A stretch of 39,164 nt of DNA from Peptoniphilus_A olsenii (GCF_040545475.1 NZ_JBEPMA010000018.1:1-39164), one strand, 5' to 3'. Shown: positions 31,803-39,164, numbered from the stretch's first letter. Numbers and translations: made by a program. The notes: generated by a model not told the origin, from the sequence alone.

Positions 31803-32426
31803 CTACTTTGTACCAAAGAGTCTATCTCCGGCATCTCCTAATCCTGGTACTATATAACCATGTTCATTTAAACGTTCATCAACAGCTGCTACATAAATAT
31901 CAACATCTGGGTGAGCTTCTTCTACTGCCTTTATACCTTCAGGAGCGGCCAATAAGTTGACAGCTCTAATTTGAGTAGCGCCATTTCTTTTTAACTCGTC
32001 AATTGCTTCTATAAGAGAACCACCAGTTGCAAGCATAGGATCCACAATAATCATAAGACGTTGGCTAACGTCTTTAGGAAGTTTAGAATAATAAGTTACT
32101 GGTTTTAAAGTTTCAGGATCTCTATACATGCCAATATGTCCAACTCTTGCTGATGGAACTATGGTAAGAAATCCTTCAACCATGCCAAGACCTGCTCTAA
32201 GTATGGGAACAATACCTACTTTTTTACCCAAAATCATCTTGCCCTTAGTAGGAGCTATAGGAGTCTCAATCGAAACTTCCTCAGTTTCTAAATCTCTAGT
32301 AACCTCATAAGCCATGAGTGCTGCAATTTCATTGACAACTTGTCTAAATTCCATTGAGCTCGTCTCTTTTTTTCTAAGTATTGTCATTTTATGATCAATA
32401 AGTGGATGATTTATTATTTGTGCCAT
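31803..32426 (-). CDS. upp: Uracil phosphoribosyltransferase
   Basis: A 207-residue Upp, salvaging uracil to UMP with PRPP. The PRPP loop DPMLATGGSL, the LRAGLGMVEG segment and the C-terminal uracil-binding IVPGLGDAGDRLFGT are all present. The GGAGG site is well placed. It adds a salvage entry to the de novo pyr operon at 13625-16562. The order rpiB-upp-tagO-mnaA is common in Clostridia. Confidence 0.97.
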   Translation of the reverse strand: MAQIINHPLIDHKMTILRKKETSSMEFRQVVNEIAALMAYEVTRDLETEEVSIETPIAPTKGKMILGKKVGIVPILRAGLGMVEGFLTIVPSARVGHIGMYRDPETLKPVTYYSKLPKDVSQRLMIIVDPMLATGGSLIEAIDELKRNGATQIRAVNLLAAPEGIKAVEEAHPDVDIYVAAVDERLNEHGYIVPGLGDAGDRLFGTK

Positions 32427-32427
32427 T

Positions 32428-32859
32428 TTATTCCTCCTCTATTTTTTCTACTCGATTAATGTGTCTTCCGCCTTCAAAATCTTCATTTAAAAAAGCATCG
32501 ACAATTTCTTTTGCCATGTCAAGACCTATTAGTCTTGCCCCCATGGCTATAACATTTGCATTGTTGTGACGTCTTGCAAGTTTTGCTGAATATGGTTCAC
32601 TTACAAGTGCAGCTCTAATTCCCTTAACTTTATTGGCAGCTATAGATATGCCAATACCTGAACCACATATAACTATTCCATAATCTAGATTATTGTCAAT
32701 AACTTCATGCCCTACAGCGTGACCATAATCAGGGTAATCTACTCTATCTGCACTTTCTGGTCCTTTATCAACTACTTTGATATTTTTCTCTTCTAGATAT
32801 TTTTTAATATCCTCTTTGAGATAAAAACCTGCGTGATCTGATCCAATTGCTATTTTCAT
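32428..32859 (-). CDS. rpiB: Ribose-5-phosphate isomerase B
   Basis: A 143-residue RpiB/LacAB-family isomerase interconverting ribose 5-phosphate and ribulose 5-phosphate. Seen: MKIAIGSDHAGF, DYPDYGHAVG, the catalytic Cys in VICGSGIGISIAANK, and HNNANVIAMGAR. ATG 32859 follows GAGGTG; an upstream in-frame ATG at 32871 overlaps the end of the sua5 gene. It lies eight bases after sua5 and two before upp. Confidence 0.95.
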   Translation of the reverse strand: MKIAIGSDHAGFYLKEDIKKYLEEKNIKVVDKGPESADRVDYPDYGHAVGHEVIDNNLDYGIVICGSGIGISIAANKVKGIRAALVSEPYSAKLARRHNNANVIAMGARLIGLDMAKEIVDAFLNEDFEGGRHINRVEKIEEE

Positions 32860-32867
32860 ATTACACC

Positions 32868-33920
32868 TCATATTCTCATAATTATTCTTCCGCTACATGC
32901 TTTTAGAAGCCTATTCATAATACTAAGTCCAAGACCCATAGGTTCAAAACCTTCAGCAAAAATCATATCTACACCTTCTTCATCACAATGACGAAGTGCA
33001 TCAAATAGATTGCTTGCCACTTCTTCTAAATTGTCTCTAGACCCAAGATTTATAACTAAATCAGCTCCAGTATATTTATCCATAGTCTCTGTAGAAGCCA
33101 AAACAGCAACTTTTTTTTCATTGTTTTTATCGATGTTTTTTTGAATTTCTAAAATCATTTTTTCAATTCCACCACCAAAGCAAATTGCCTCAGCTCTTGG
33201 AGCATAATGCTTGTATTTTTGCCCTGGAGATTTAGGAACTTGTTTGTTAGTAGCATCAATTGTACCTTGGTCAATTGTAATGTCTGAATCTATTTTTTGT
33301 AAATCCTCTAGAGTAATTTTACCCGGTCTAAGTATAATAGGAGGATTCACTGTCACATCTAGCACTGTGGATTCAATTCCTACAACTGATTTTCCACCAT
33401 CTACAATTATATCGACTCTGCCATCTAAATCTTCAATTACATGTTCTGTTTTTGTTGGTGAAGGTCTACCAGAAATATTAGCAGAGGGAGCAGCTATTGG
33501 CAGATTAACAGCTTTTAAAATCTTATTAGCTAAATTATGTGATGGCTCTCTGACAGCAACTGTATCAAGACCTCCTGTAACTTCATCAGGTATTAATTTA
33601 GATCTTTTGAAAATCATAGTTAAAGGACCTGGCCAAAATTTATCCATGCATTTTTTTGCTACTTCAGGAATATCTTCAACTAAATTATCTAACTGAGAAT
33701 TTTCAGCTATATGCAAAATTAAAGGGTTATCTGATGGACGACCTTTAGCAGCGTAAATTTTTTTAGCAGCCTCTTTATCAAGCCCATTTCCACCTAGACC
33801 ATATACAGTTTCAGTAGGAAATACAACTAGACCACCCTGTTCAAATGTCTTTTTTATTTTATCAAGGTACTTTTTATCCTCTATTTCATTTCCCTTAAAT
33901 TTTATAATTTCTGTTTTCAT
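32868..33920 (-). CDS. L-threonylcarbamoyladenylate synthase (Sua5/YwlC)
   Basis: A 350-residue Sua5-type enzyme that makes threonylcarbamoyl-AMP for the t6A37 modification of ANN-decoding tRNAs. The N-terminal YrdC domain (about 1-205) has VFPTETVYGLG, AKGRPSDNPLILH, and SANISGRPSPT. The C-terminal Sua5 domain (about 230-350) distinguishes it from short TsaC; the linker includes PGQKYKHYAPRAEA, the conserved inter-domain sequence. ATG 33920 follows AGAGGTG. First gene of sua5-rpiB-upp-tagO-mnaA. Confidence 0.94.
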   Translation of the reverse strand: MKTEIIKFKGNEIEDKKYLDKIKKTFEQGGLVVFPTETVYGLGGNGLDKEAAKKIYAAKGRPSDNPLILHIAENSQLDNLVEDIPEVAKKCMDKFWPGPLTMIFKRSKLIPDEVTGGLDTVAVREPSHNLANKILKAVNLPIAAPSANISGRPSPTKTEHVIEDLDGRVDIIVDGGKSVVGIESTVLDVTVNPPIILRPGKITLEDLQKIDSDITIDQGTIDATNKQVPKSPGQKYKHYAPRAEAICFGGGIEKMILEIQKNIDKNNEKKVAVLASTETMDKYTGADLVINLGSRDNLEEVASNLFDALRHCDEEGVDMIFAEGFEPMGLGLSIMNRLLKACSGRIIMRI

Positions 33921-33941
33921 AAAAAACACCTCTATCGATAT

Positions 33942-33970
33942 ATTATATCAAGAAACGAGTAGGAGTTTAA
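33942..33970 (-). promoter_or_regulatory. Candidate promoter of the sua5-rpiB-upp-tagO-mnaA unit
   Basis: On the minus strand, TTAAAC (33970-33965), a 17-bp spacer and consensus TATAAT (33947-33942) lie 22 bases ahead of the sua5 start. Confidence 0.55.
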
Positions 33971-34102
33971 TAGTTTATACAAATTAATTCTTTACTTTAT
34001 TATACTGTATTATATTTTATCATGTTTTATACATTTATGTAGAAAGTTATACTTACTTAGGAATTTTTTAATAATTAGAAGGACTATATTAAATTACAAA
34101 AT

Positions 34103-34129
34103 AAAAAAATGCCACACAAGGTGACATTT
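34103..34129 (-). terminator. Terminator after the panC-transporter pair
   Basis: On the minus strand, AAATGTCA (34129-34122) pairs with TGGCATTT (34114-34107) and a T7 run follows. Confidence 0.8.
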
Positions 34130-34136
34130 TATTATT

Positions 34137-35093
34137 TCAATTTGCTCTTATAACTTGATGTTTATAAGCTTTCTTTTTTCTAATATTTGCAAATATTGTT
34201 CCTGTTAAATTGTGCATAACACTAAATATTGCTCCAGGAAGTGAAGCCAAGGGGCTCATTGCAAAATTTGCTGTGGCTAGTGTCACTGCAAGACCTGAGT
34301 TTTGCATTCCAACTTCAATTGCCACTGCTGTTTGTTTTGTTTCTTCTATTTTAAATAGTTTACAAATTCCAAGTGCAGAAAGTAATCCTATTATATTATG
34401 CAAGAAAACAATTCCTGTAACCATTATTCCACTTTGCAATATTTTATCTGAATTTAATGCTATTATCCCTGATATAATTAATATTATGGAAAGTGAAGAT
34501 ACTAGCGGTAATGCTGGAGATACATACTGCATTTTTTCTTTAAAAATAATGTTTACTATAATTCCAAGTAATACAGGTATAAGTATAACTTTAATAACTG
34601 TCATAAACATTGCAACTAAAGATACTTCAATCCACTTCCCTGCCAATACATATACTATTAACGGAGTCAAAAATGGTGCAAGTAATGTCGATACTGTTGT
34701 CATGGTAACCGAAAGTGTTACATCTCCACCTGCAATATGAGTCATTACATTAGATGCTGTGCCTCCGGGGCATGAACCCACTAAAATAACTCCAAGTGCT
34801 ATTTCTTTTGGCAATTTAAAAATTTGACAAAGTAAAAATGCTATTGTTGGCATTAAAAGAAATTGCAGCACAACTCCTATTATAATTTCTTTTGGATGAG
34901 TAAGTGTATTCTTTAAATTTTTAATTTCAATATTTGTTCCCATTCCAAACATAGCTACTGCCAAAAATATTGAAGTATATTTAGTCATCCATTTAAAATT
35001 ATCTGGATAATAAAAAGCTATAACAGACAAAATAATAATTAAAATTATTATATTATCTACGAAAGTGTCGACAAATCTTCTAAATTTAGTCAA
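34137..35093 (-). CDS. Bile acid:sodium symporter (BASS) family transporter, candidate pantoate/ketopantoate importer (PanS-like)
   Basis: A 318-residue membrane protein with about ten helices. The BASS signatures LVGSCPGGTASNVMTHIA and EVGMQNSGLAVTLA are present; these form the crossing helices and sodium sites. It starts at a TTG that shares four bases with the panC stop (ATTGA), with GAGGTG just upstream inside panC. The Salmonella BASS protein PanS imports pantothenate precursors, so the tight coupling to panC suggests import of pantoate or ketopantoate for PanC. No panB or panE is seen nearby. The specific substrate is inference; the family call is firm. Confidence 0.88.
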   Translation of the reverse strand: MTKFRRFVDTFVDNIIILIIILSVIAFYYPDNFKWMTKYTSIFLAVAMFGMGTNIEIKNLKNTLTHPKEIIIGVVLQFLLMPTIAFLLCQIFKLPKEIALGVILVGSCPGGTASNVMTHIAGGDVTLSVTMTTVSTLLAPFLTPLIVYVLAGKWIEVSLVAMFMTVIKVILIPVLLGIIVNIIFKEKMQYVSPALPLVSSLSIILIISGIIALNSDKILQSGIMVTGIVFLHNIIGLLSALGICKLFKIEETKQTAVAIEVGMQNSGLAVTLATANFAMSPLASLPGAIFSVMHNLTGTIFANIRKKKAYKHQVIRAN

Positions 35094-35935
35094 TTTTTCA
35101 CCTCATAGATTATATTATCTATAAGTCTTGCCGGTCCTACTTGCACTGCCAACGCAACTAATACATCTCGATCAATTTTTTCTACATCTTCTAAGTTTTC
35201 TAAATCTACTATCTTGATGTAGTCAATTTTAGCATAGTCGATTTCTGCAATAATTTTTTCCATTTCCTTAATAATATCTTGTGGATTTTCTTTGTTTTTT
35301 AACATATTTTCTGCTTTTTGGAGAGATTTTTGTAAAATCAAAGCATCCTCTTTTTCTTTGTCGGATAGATATTTATTTCTTGAAGAGAGTGCAAGTCCTG
35401 ATTTTTCTCTTACTATTGGACATCTAATTAGTTTAATATCAAAATTTAAATCTTCAACCATCTTTTTCAAGATAATATATTGTTGAGCATCCTTTTGCCC
35501 AAAATAAGCTCTATCTGCTTTTGAGATATTAAATAGTTTTGCACAAACTGTCGTCACTCCTCTAAAATGAATTGGGCGTGACATTCCACAAAGTTTTTCT
35601 GATAATTCTTCAACTTTAATATATGTTTTATGATTTTTATACATATCCTCTGGAGTTGGATGAAATACCAAATCTACTCCTGCATTTTTACATTTTTGTA
35701 GGTCTCTTTCCAAATCTTTTGGATAAGAACCATAATCTTCATTTTCGCCAAATTGAGTTGGATTGACGAAAATTGAAACCATGACAAAGTCATTTTCTTC
35801 TCTCGCTCTTTTGATCAAGCTCAAATGACCATCATGCAAAAATCCCATTGTAGGTACAAGTCCAATTGACTTACCTGCATTTTTAATAGGATTTATTTCG
35901 TTTCTTACTTCTTTTACGGTTTTTACTGCTTTCAT
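35090..35935 (-). CDS. panC: Pantoate-beta-alanine ligase (pantothenate synthetase)
   Basis: A 281-residue PanC, joining pantoate and beta-alanine with ATP to make pantothenate. The HIGH-type motif is in VPTMGFLHDGHLSLI, with FVNPTQFGENEDYGSYP, FGQKDAQQY and the KMSKS-equivalent ALSSRNKYLS. ATG 35935 (MKAVKTVKEV) is five bases from GAGGAG and gives the family's usual length. The longer frame adds a 14-residue N-terminus with no counterpart. It overlaps the downstream transporter start by four bases. Confidence 0.95.
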   Translation of the reverse strand: MKAVKTVKEVRNEINPIKNAGKSIGLVPTMGFLHDGHLSLIKRAREENDFVMVSIFVNPTQFGENEDYGSYPKDLERDLQKCKNAGVDLVFHPTPEDMYKNHKTYIKVEELSEKLCGMSRPIHFRGVTTVCAKLFNISKADRAYFGQKDAQQYIILKKMVEDLNFDIKLIRCPIVREKSGLALSSRNKYLSDKEKEDALILQKSLQKAENMLKNKENPQDIIKEMEKIIAEIDYAKIDYIKIVDLENLEDVEKIDRDVLVALAVQVGPARLIDNIIYEVKN

Positions 35936-36114
35936 GTCTTCTCCTCTAATTATTAATATTAGAGATAGCTCATCCATACATAAACAAAATATGAAACAAA
36001 GTCTCGCTAGTTATGCGAGCATTAATATTTAGTTTTAGAATAAGTATGAGTATAGTTTATTTCTAATACTATCTCCAGTGTTAAGTATAATGATTGAAGT
36101 GTTTTAAATCAAGT

Positions 36115-36144
36115 AAAAAATAAAAGCCTGCTTGACGCAGACTT
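36115..36144 (-). terminator. Terminator after the hydroxyacid dehydrogenase gene
   Basis: On the minus strand, AAGTCTGC (36144-36137) pairs with GCAGGCTT (36131-36124) and TTATTTTTT follows. Confidence 0.85.
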
Positions 36145-36159
36145 TAAAATATTTAAATT

Positions 36160-37065
36160 TTATTTAATTGGTAGAGTGTCCTTAATAGTATTAACAGCTT
36201 TATTCCATTTTTCTAACTCTTCCTGATTTAAATCTAGTTCATAATCTCCTAAAATACCATCTCTACCCACTATTGTAGGGTGACCTATATAGCATCCATC
36301 TTTTTTACTATATGAAGATACTGGAAGTATTGTCTTGGCATCTTGGAAAATTGTTTCTACTATAATAGATGTAGAGTTTGCAATTCCATAGGATGTATAG
36401 CCTTTTGCTTTTATTGTTTCAAAAGCACGAACTTTAGTATCTTCTTCAATTTTATCTATTGTTTCTTTATCTAGTATATCCATAATCGGTTTTGTTGCAA
36501 TAGAAACTTGTGACCATGCTACAAATTGACTATTACCATGCTCAGCAATTACATAACCATCAACTGAATTTGGATCAATGTTTAAAACTCTTGCAACAGC
36601 ATTTTTCATTCTAGCTGTATCTAGAACTGTTCCCGTTCCTATAACTCTTTGTTTTGGAATTTCTGTAAGATGTTGCATATACTGTGCTATTACATCGCAT
36701 GGGTTAGTTATACTTACAAGAATTCCTTTAAAATCCGAATTTTTAATTATAGGTGCCCACTCTTCTACACAAGTTTTAGTATATTCAAATTCTTTTAATC
36801 TGTCACTATATCTTTGTAGAATAGTAATATCACCAGGTGCAAATATTATTATATCCGAATCTTTGAGATCTTCTTTTTCTCCAGCTAGAATATTTACATG
36901 ACCATTTCTTCTGACAAAACCATCAGATAAATCACTAACTTCTGCACGAGCAAGCCCTTCTTTTTTGTCAAATAAAGCCAAAGTATCACACAGACTTCTT
37001 TCTACTATAGTGTGAGCAACAGTTGCTCCAACATTTCCCAAGCCTATTATTGATATTTTTCTCAT
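36160..37065 (-). CDS. L-2-hydroxyisocaproate / L-lactate dehydrogenase family protein
   Basis: A 301-residue NAD-dependent dehydrogenase of the LDH/MDH superfamily. It has the Rossmann motif GLGNVGATVAHT, ITNPCDVIAQY, GTGTVLDTARMKNAV, and the catalytic His in AEHGNSQFVAWS. The active-site loop reads GDITILQRYSDRLKEFEYT instead of the QKPGETR of true lactate dehydrogenases. The EHGNSQFVAWS and KGYTSYGIA strings resemble L-2-hydroxyisocaproate dehydrogenase of lactobacilli, which reduces larger branched 2-oxo acids. That would fit reductive leucine fermentation, with 2-oxo acids supplied by an aminotransferase. AGGAGG precedes the ATG. It is monocistronic with its own promoter and terminator. 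Confidence 0.87.
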   Translation of the reverse strand: MRKISIIGLGNVGATVAHTIVERSLCDTLALFDKKEGLARAEVSDLSDGFVRRNGHVNILAGEKEDLKDSDIIIFAPGDITILQRYSDRLKEFEYTKTCVEEWAPIIKNSDFKGILVSITNPCDVIAQYMQHLTEIPKQRVIGTGTVLDTARMKNAVARVLNIDPNSVDGYVIAEHGNSQFVAWSQVSIATKPIMDILDKETIDKIEEDTKVRAFETIKAKGYTSYGIANSTSIIVETIFQDAKTILPVSSYSKKDGCYIGHPTIVGRDGILGDYELDLNQEELEKWNKAVNTIKDTLPIK

Positions 37066-37148
37066 GTTTTCCTCCTATTTGAAAATTTATTGATTAATTT
37101 TTCTTAATTATTTTAATAATATAATGGAAAATTTAAAATCTACTTAAA

Positions 37149-37177
37149 AATTTATTCAATTTTAACTTTTTTGTCAA
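37149..37177 (-). promoter_or_regulatory. Promoter of the hydroxyacid dehydrogenase gene
   Basis: On the minus strand, a consensus TTGACA (37177-37172), 17-bp spacer and TAAATT (37154-37149). The remainder of the 320-bp gap up to 37386 holds a terminator and a possible small gene. Confidence 0.6.
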
Positions 37178-37229
37178 GTTTTAATATTAATTTTACTATT
37201 AATTACAATAATAAAACTGTCACTTAATT

Positions 37230-37252
37230 AAAAAAATGGGCTTATTCAGCCC
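37230..37252 (-). terminator. Terminator at the end of the orphan-gene islet
   Basis: On the minus strand, GGGCT (37252-37248) pairs with AGCCC (37242-37238) and a T7 run follows. It closes the unit that starts at the promoter at 38582. Confidence 0.85.
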
Positions 37253-37253
37253 A

Positions 37254-37373
37254 CTAATCATTAATTCTATAATATTCATGCTTTTTATAATCAGAATAAA
37301 ATTCAGCTGCATCTGAACCTACTTTATCATCTACATTTAATAGAAGAGATTCAATACATAAATTTTTACACAT
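37254..37373 (-). CDS. Possible 39-residue small protein
   Basis: An open frame MCKNLCIESLLLNVDDKVG... ends in KKHEYYRIND. It sits between the stop of the 141-residue membrane protein gene (13 bp away) and the terminator at 37252. Composition and codon use look coding (acidic and aromatic, no in-frame oddities), but there is no good ribosome-binding site. It may be a decayed C-terminal fragment rather than a gene. Two cysteines lie near the N-terminus; no family recognised. Confidence 0.35.
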   Translation of the reverse strand: MCKNLCIESLLLNVDDKVGSDAAEFYSDYKKHEYYRIND

Positions 37374-37386
37374 AATAAATCATAAA

Positions 37387-37812
37387 CTAATCCATTTTTT
37401 TAGGTTTAATTAAATTTTTATCTAGACCTTCCGCTATAGTTCCAAGTACTATAAATAGTTGGAATAATAGATAAGTCAATTCTGCAATAATCTCTGAACT
37501 GTTTTTTAAAATTATAGCTCTAATCAAAAAGAGTAAGAGAACGAAAAAAATAAAAATAAAAATTTTCCCTTTTTGTTTGTAACTTTTCTCAATTTTTATT
37601 CTCGGTGTGATAATTATACACTCATAAACAAATATAAGCAGTTTTAAAATATTTTTATATTTATCTAAATAATAGTCCCAAAATAATGTACAGATAATAA
37701 AAACAAATATTAAGCTAGCAATCGATAATATAAAATGTGTATCAATAAATTTTGTTTTCACTTCTTCCCAATCAATATCTTTTAGTCTATAATTTTGCTT
37801 ATTTGATGGCAT
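37387..37812 (-). CDS. Small integral membrane protein of unknown function (141 aa)
   Basis: A cytoplasmic N-terminus (MPSNKQNYRLKDIDWEEV) precedes four hydrophobic segments at about 27-47, 58-70, 86-104 and 110-127. Basic loops follow each (KNILK, KIEKSYKQKGK, DKNLIKPKK). No recognised family. It is 26 bp downstream of the secreted 225-residue protein and shares its promoter and terminator. A secreted protein followed by a small multi-helix membrane protein resembles effector/immunity or bacteriocin/immunity pairs, but nothing in the sequence proves this. Confidence 0.65.
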   Translation of the reverse strand: MPSNKQNYRLKDIDWEEVKTKFIDTHFILSIASLIFVFIICTLFWDYYLDKYKNILKLLIFVYECIIITPRIKIEKSYKQKGKIFIFIFFVLLLFLIRAIILKNSSEIIAELTYLLFQLFIVLGTIAEGLDKNLIKPKKMD

Positions 37813-37838
37813 AGTTTGTTCATCCTAATCAATTATAT

Positions 37839-38516
37839 TTAATAAGTAGAAAACCCTCGATATAAAGATACCAAACCATAATACCATTCGTCGTCCCCCC
37901 ATGCATTATCTATATAATGTTCGAGAGAACAGACTTGGTCGAATTTTAAAATCACACCATGATTATTGAGCCATAAGGTATTGTGTTCTTTTACAACTTG
38001 AAGAACATGTCCAACTAAACTTTTAATGGCGTAAGAATCAATCTTTGCTCCAATTCCTTGTTGAACTAAAGTTATAATACTTGCAGAAATAGATGCCGCA
38101 GTTATAACCGCCCCCCCCATTCTCAATATTTCTCCATAAGATAATTTACTTTTTTGGGTTGATTTGCTACCTGGAGTGCAGAATCTATATGGATCATCCT
38201 TAGTTCCGCTACCATTCGATTTATAAAACGCGAATCCAATATCATTAAAGTTCCCACTATGTTTAAAAATTATATTTTCATTTTCATCTATTAATGTAAC
38301 TTCAAAATTTTTTCCATTAGTTTTGTTTTCAAGTATATATTTTTCTCCATTTTCAATTATTATAATTTGATCAGGATTATCACCCCTCAAAAATATTAAG
38401 TCCTCCGAATCGTTTTTATTGTATTCAATAATATCACTATAGGCAAAAACTGTACTACCTATTATCATTGTAAAAACTAGCAAAAATAAAACTAAAATCT
38501 TGCACTTTTCTTTCAT
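37839..38516 (-). CDS. Secreted protein of unknown function (225 aa)
   Basis: It has a clear signal peptide (MKEKCKILV..., cleavage after STVFA at residue 25). A charged N-terminal part (26-100) looks beta-strand rich and includes NGEKYILENK. A Gly-rich NGSGTKDDPYRFC motif (101-113) leads to a hydrophobic Gly/Ala/Ser/Ile segment at about 129-158 (MGGAVITAASISASIITL). The polar C-terminus is rich in His, Trp and Tyr (LWLNNHGVILKFDQVC, WGDDEWYYGL). Cys113 and Cys196 could form a disulfide after export. The internal hydrophobic helix in an exported protein recalls pore-forming or bacteriocin-like proteins. I do not recognise the family. It has a full-consensus promoter and lies directly beside an insertion sequence. 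Confidence 0.75.
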   Translation of the reverse strand: MKEKCKILVLFLLVFTMIIGSTVFAYSDIIEYNKNDSEDLIFLRGDNPDQIIIIENGEKYILENKTNGKNFEVTLIDENENIIFKHSGNFNDIGFAFYKSNGSGTKDDPYRFCTPGSKSTQKSKLSYGEILRMGGAVITAASISASIITLVQQGIGAKIDSYAIKSLVGHVLQVVKEHNTLWLNNHGVILKFDQVCSLEHYIDNAWGDDEWYYGLVSLYRGFSTY

Positions 38517-38553
38517 ATTAACGCCTCATTATAAATTTTTATTTGTTATATTG

Positions 38554-38582
38554 ATTATATTAAAGTTTTATATAGTTGTCAA
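38554..38582 (-). promoter_or_regulatory. Full-consensus promoter of the secreted-protein gene
   Basis: On the minus strand, TTGACA (38582-38577), a 17-bp spacer and TATAAT (38559-38554) match the sigma-A consensus exactly. The -35 lies five bases from the presumed end of the insertion sequence. Confidence 0.8.
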
Positions 38583-38587
38583 AAAAA

Positions 38588-39164
38588 GATAAAGTCCATA
38601 TAATTGTGTAAAAAGAATAGGTCATTTGAAACCAAAACTGGTACAATGTTTTTAACCAAAAAATAAAACAACCAGGAGGAAACAAATGACCCAATTACAT
38701 TTTACAATTAATCAAGAAGAAATTCAAAACATAATTAATGAATCAGTAGATAATAAAATAGCTAAATCCATTTTAACAAATATATTTAACCAGCTTATGG
38801 AAAAAGAAAGAGATGAGTATCTAGAAAACACATCTTATCAGAGAGACCCTAATCGAACTACTTATCGAAACGGATATTATGAACGCGATTATACAACTAA
38901 AGTAGGAACATTAACACTAAGAGTACCAAGAACAAGAGATGGGAACTTCTCTACTGAATTATTTGAAAGATACCAAAGGAATGAAAAAGCACTTTTAACA
39001 ACAATGCTAGAAATGTATGTACAAGGAGTATCAACAAGAAAAGTATCAAAAGTAATAGAAAATTTATGCGGAAAAACATACTCTAAATCATTCGTATCAT
39101 CTCTTACAAAACAATTAGATGAAGAAGTTGAAGCTTGGAGAAATAGCGACTTATCAAAAGTAAA
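38588..39164 (+). mobile_element. IS256-family insertion sequence, left part only (cut by window end)
   Basis: The element probably begins at 38588 with GATAAAGTCCATATAATTG, an end sequence like the terminal inverted repeats of IS256-family elements, about 98 bp before the transposase start. The right end lies outside the window, so the matching inverted repeat and the target duplication cannot be seen. Confidence 0.75.
38686..39164 (+). CDS. IS256-family (mutator-type) transposase, N-terminal part, 3' end beyond window
   Basis: An open frame from an ATG after AGGAGGAAACAA runs to the window edge: about 159 residues of a protein normally near 390-410. The N-terminal region has the family's QLMEKERDEYL helix, the TTYRNGYYERDYTTKVGTL segment and LRVPRTRDGNFST. 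YVQGVSTRKVSKVIENLCG, typical of mutator-type transposases, follows. The DDE catalytic residues lie further downstream and cannot be assessed. No stop or frameshift in the visible part. Confidence 0.9.
   Translation, partial: MTQLHFTINQEEIQNIINESVDNKIAKSILTNIFNQLMEKERDEYLENTSYQRDPNRTTYRNGYYERDYTTKVGTLTLRVPRTRDGNFSTELFERYQRNEKALLTTMLEMYVQGVSTRKVSKVIENLCGKTYSKSFVSSLTKQLDEEVEAWRNSDLSKV

Noticed and set aside
33211..33696. 161-codon plus-strand frame inside the Sua5 gene
   Set aside because: It lies antisense to an intact, conserved enzyme and its translation shows no recognisable domain.
35936..35977. Longer panC N-terminus (MDELSLILIIRGED) or a leader peptide
   Set aside because: The GAGGAG site lies inside it, and PanC proteins begin at the MKAVKTVKE-like residue. 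No attenuator follows.
36003..36019. CTCGC/GCGAG hairpin upstream of panC as terminator or riboswitch
   Set aside because: Only five base pairs with no T-run on either strand. Insufficient to call a function.
1..39164. CRISPR arrays, tRNA and rRNA genes
   Set aside because: No regularly spaced short repeats beyond the two-copy 171-bp unit, and no cloverleaf or rRNA core sequence was recognised by eye on either strand. A covariance-model scan could still find something.

Overview
The window comes from a low-GC, Gram-positive anaerobe. Evidence: strong GGAGG ribosome-binding sites, a T-box leader, an FMN riboswitch, an S-layer-homology remnant, a tagO/mnaA wall-polymer pair and crotonyl/butyryl-CoA fermentation genes. 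The mix of butyrate enzymes, L-2-hydroxyisocaproate dehydrogenase, cysteine desulfidase and a two-subunit aspartate transcarbamoylase fits an amino-acid-fermenting Tissierellia/Clostridia coccus (Peptoniphilus-like). The genus is inference, not demonstrated.

Layout. 1-309: imperfect ~171-bp tandem repeat running off the left edge. 312-3726 (-): methionine operon behind a Met-specifying T-box, metY followed by a single gene fusing homoserine O-acetyltransferase (MetA) to a catalytic-only aspartokinase. 3740-5248 (-): atypical pyruvate kinase. 5445-7805 (+): thioredoxin-like protein, CHAD protein, MgtC-like protein. 7843-12036 (-): CorA, nucleoside deoxyribosyltransferase, cysteine desulfidase, class I aminotransferase. 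12432-13526 (-): two half-size chromate-type transporters. 13625-16562 (-): pyrB-pyrI-pyrK-pyrD. 16697-17233 (+): guanylate-kinase-like protein, then a broken SLH-domain gene. 18024-22331 (+): FMN-riboswitch-controlled ribD-ribE-ribBA-ribH plus a HAD phosphatase.

22414-26517 (-) is the most unusual block. Three tandem paralogous small exported or anchored proteins lie behind a perfect 11-3-11 palindrome. They are followed by a polytopic ComP/DesK-type histidine kinase, a LuxR-type response regulator and two tiny membrane proteins. I propose this as a candidate self-contained cell-surface signalling or peptide system.

26656-29472 (-): thl-crt-hbd (acetyl-CoA to crotonyl-CoA). 29660-33920 (-): sua5-rpiB-upp-tagO-mnaA, a housekeeping order ending in wall-polymer precursor genes. 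34137-35935 (-): panC overlapping a BASS-family transporter, probably a pantoate/ketopantoate importer. 36160-37065 (-): L-2-hydroxyisocaproate-type dehydrogenase. 37254-38582 (-): islet of orphan genes (secreted protein, small membrane protein, possible micro-ORF) with a full-consensus promoter. It abuts an IS256-family element (38588 to the right edge) whose transposase is cut by the window end.

No rRNA, tRNA or CRISPR array was recognised. Coordinates of coding regions include the stop codon. Several starts were moved inward from the longest possible reading frame because a good ribosome-binding site and family alignment favour the inner codon.
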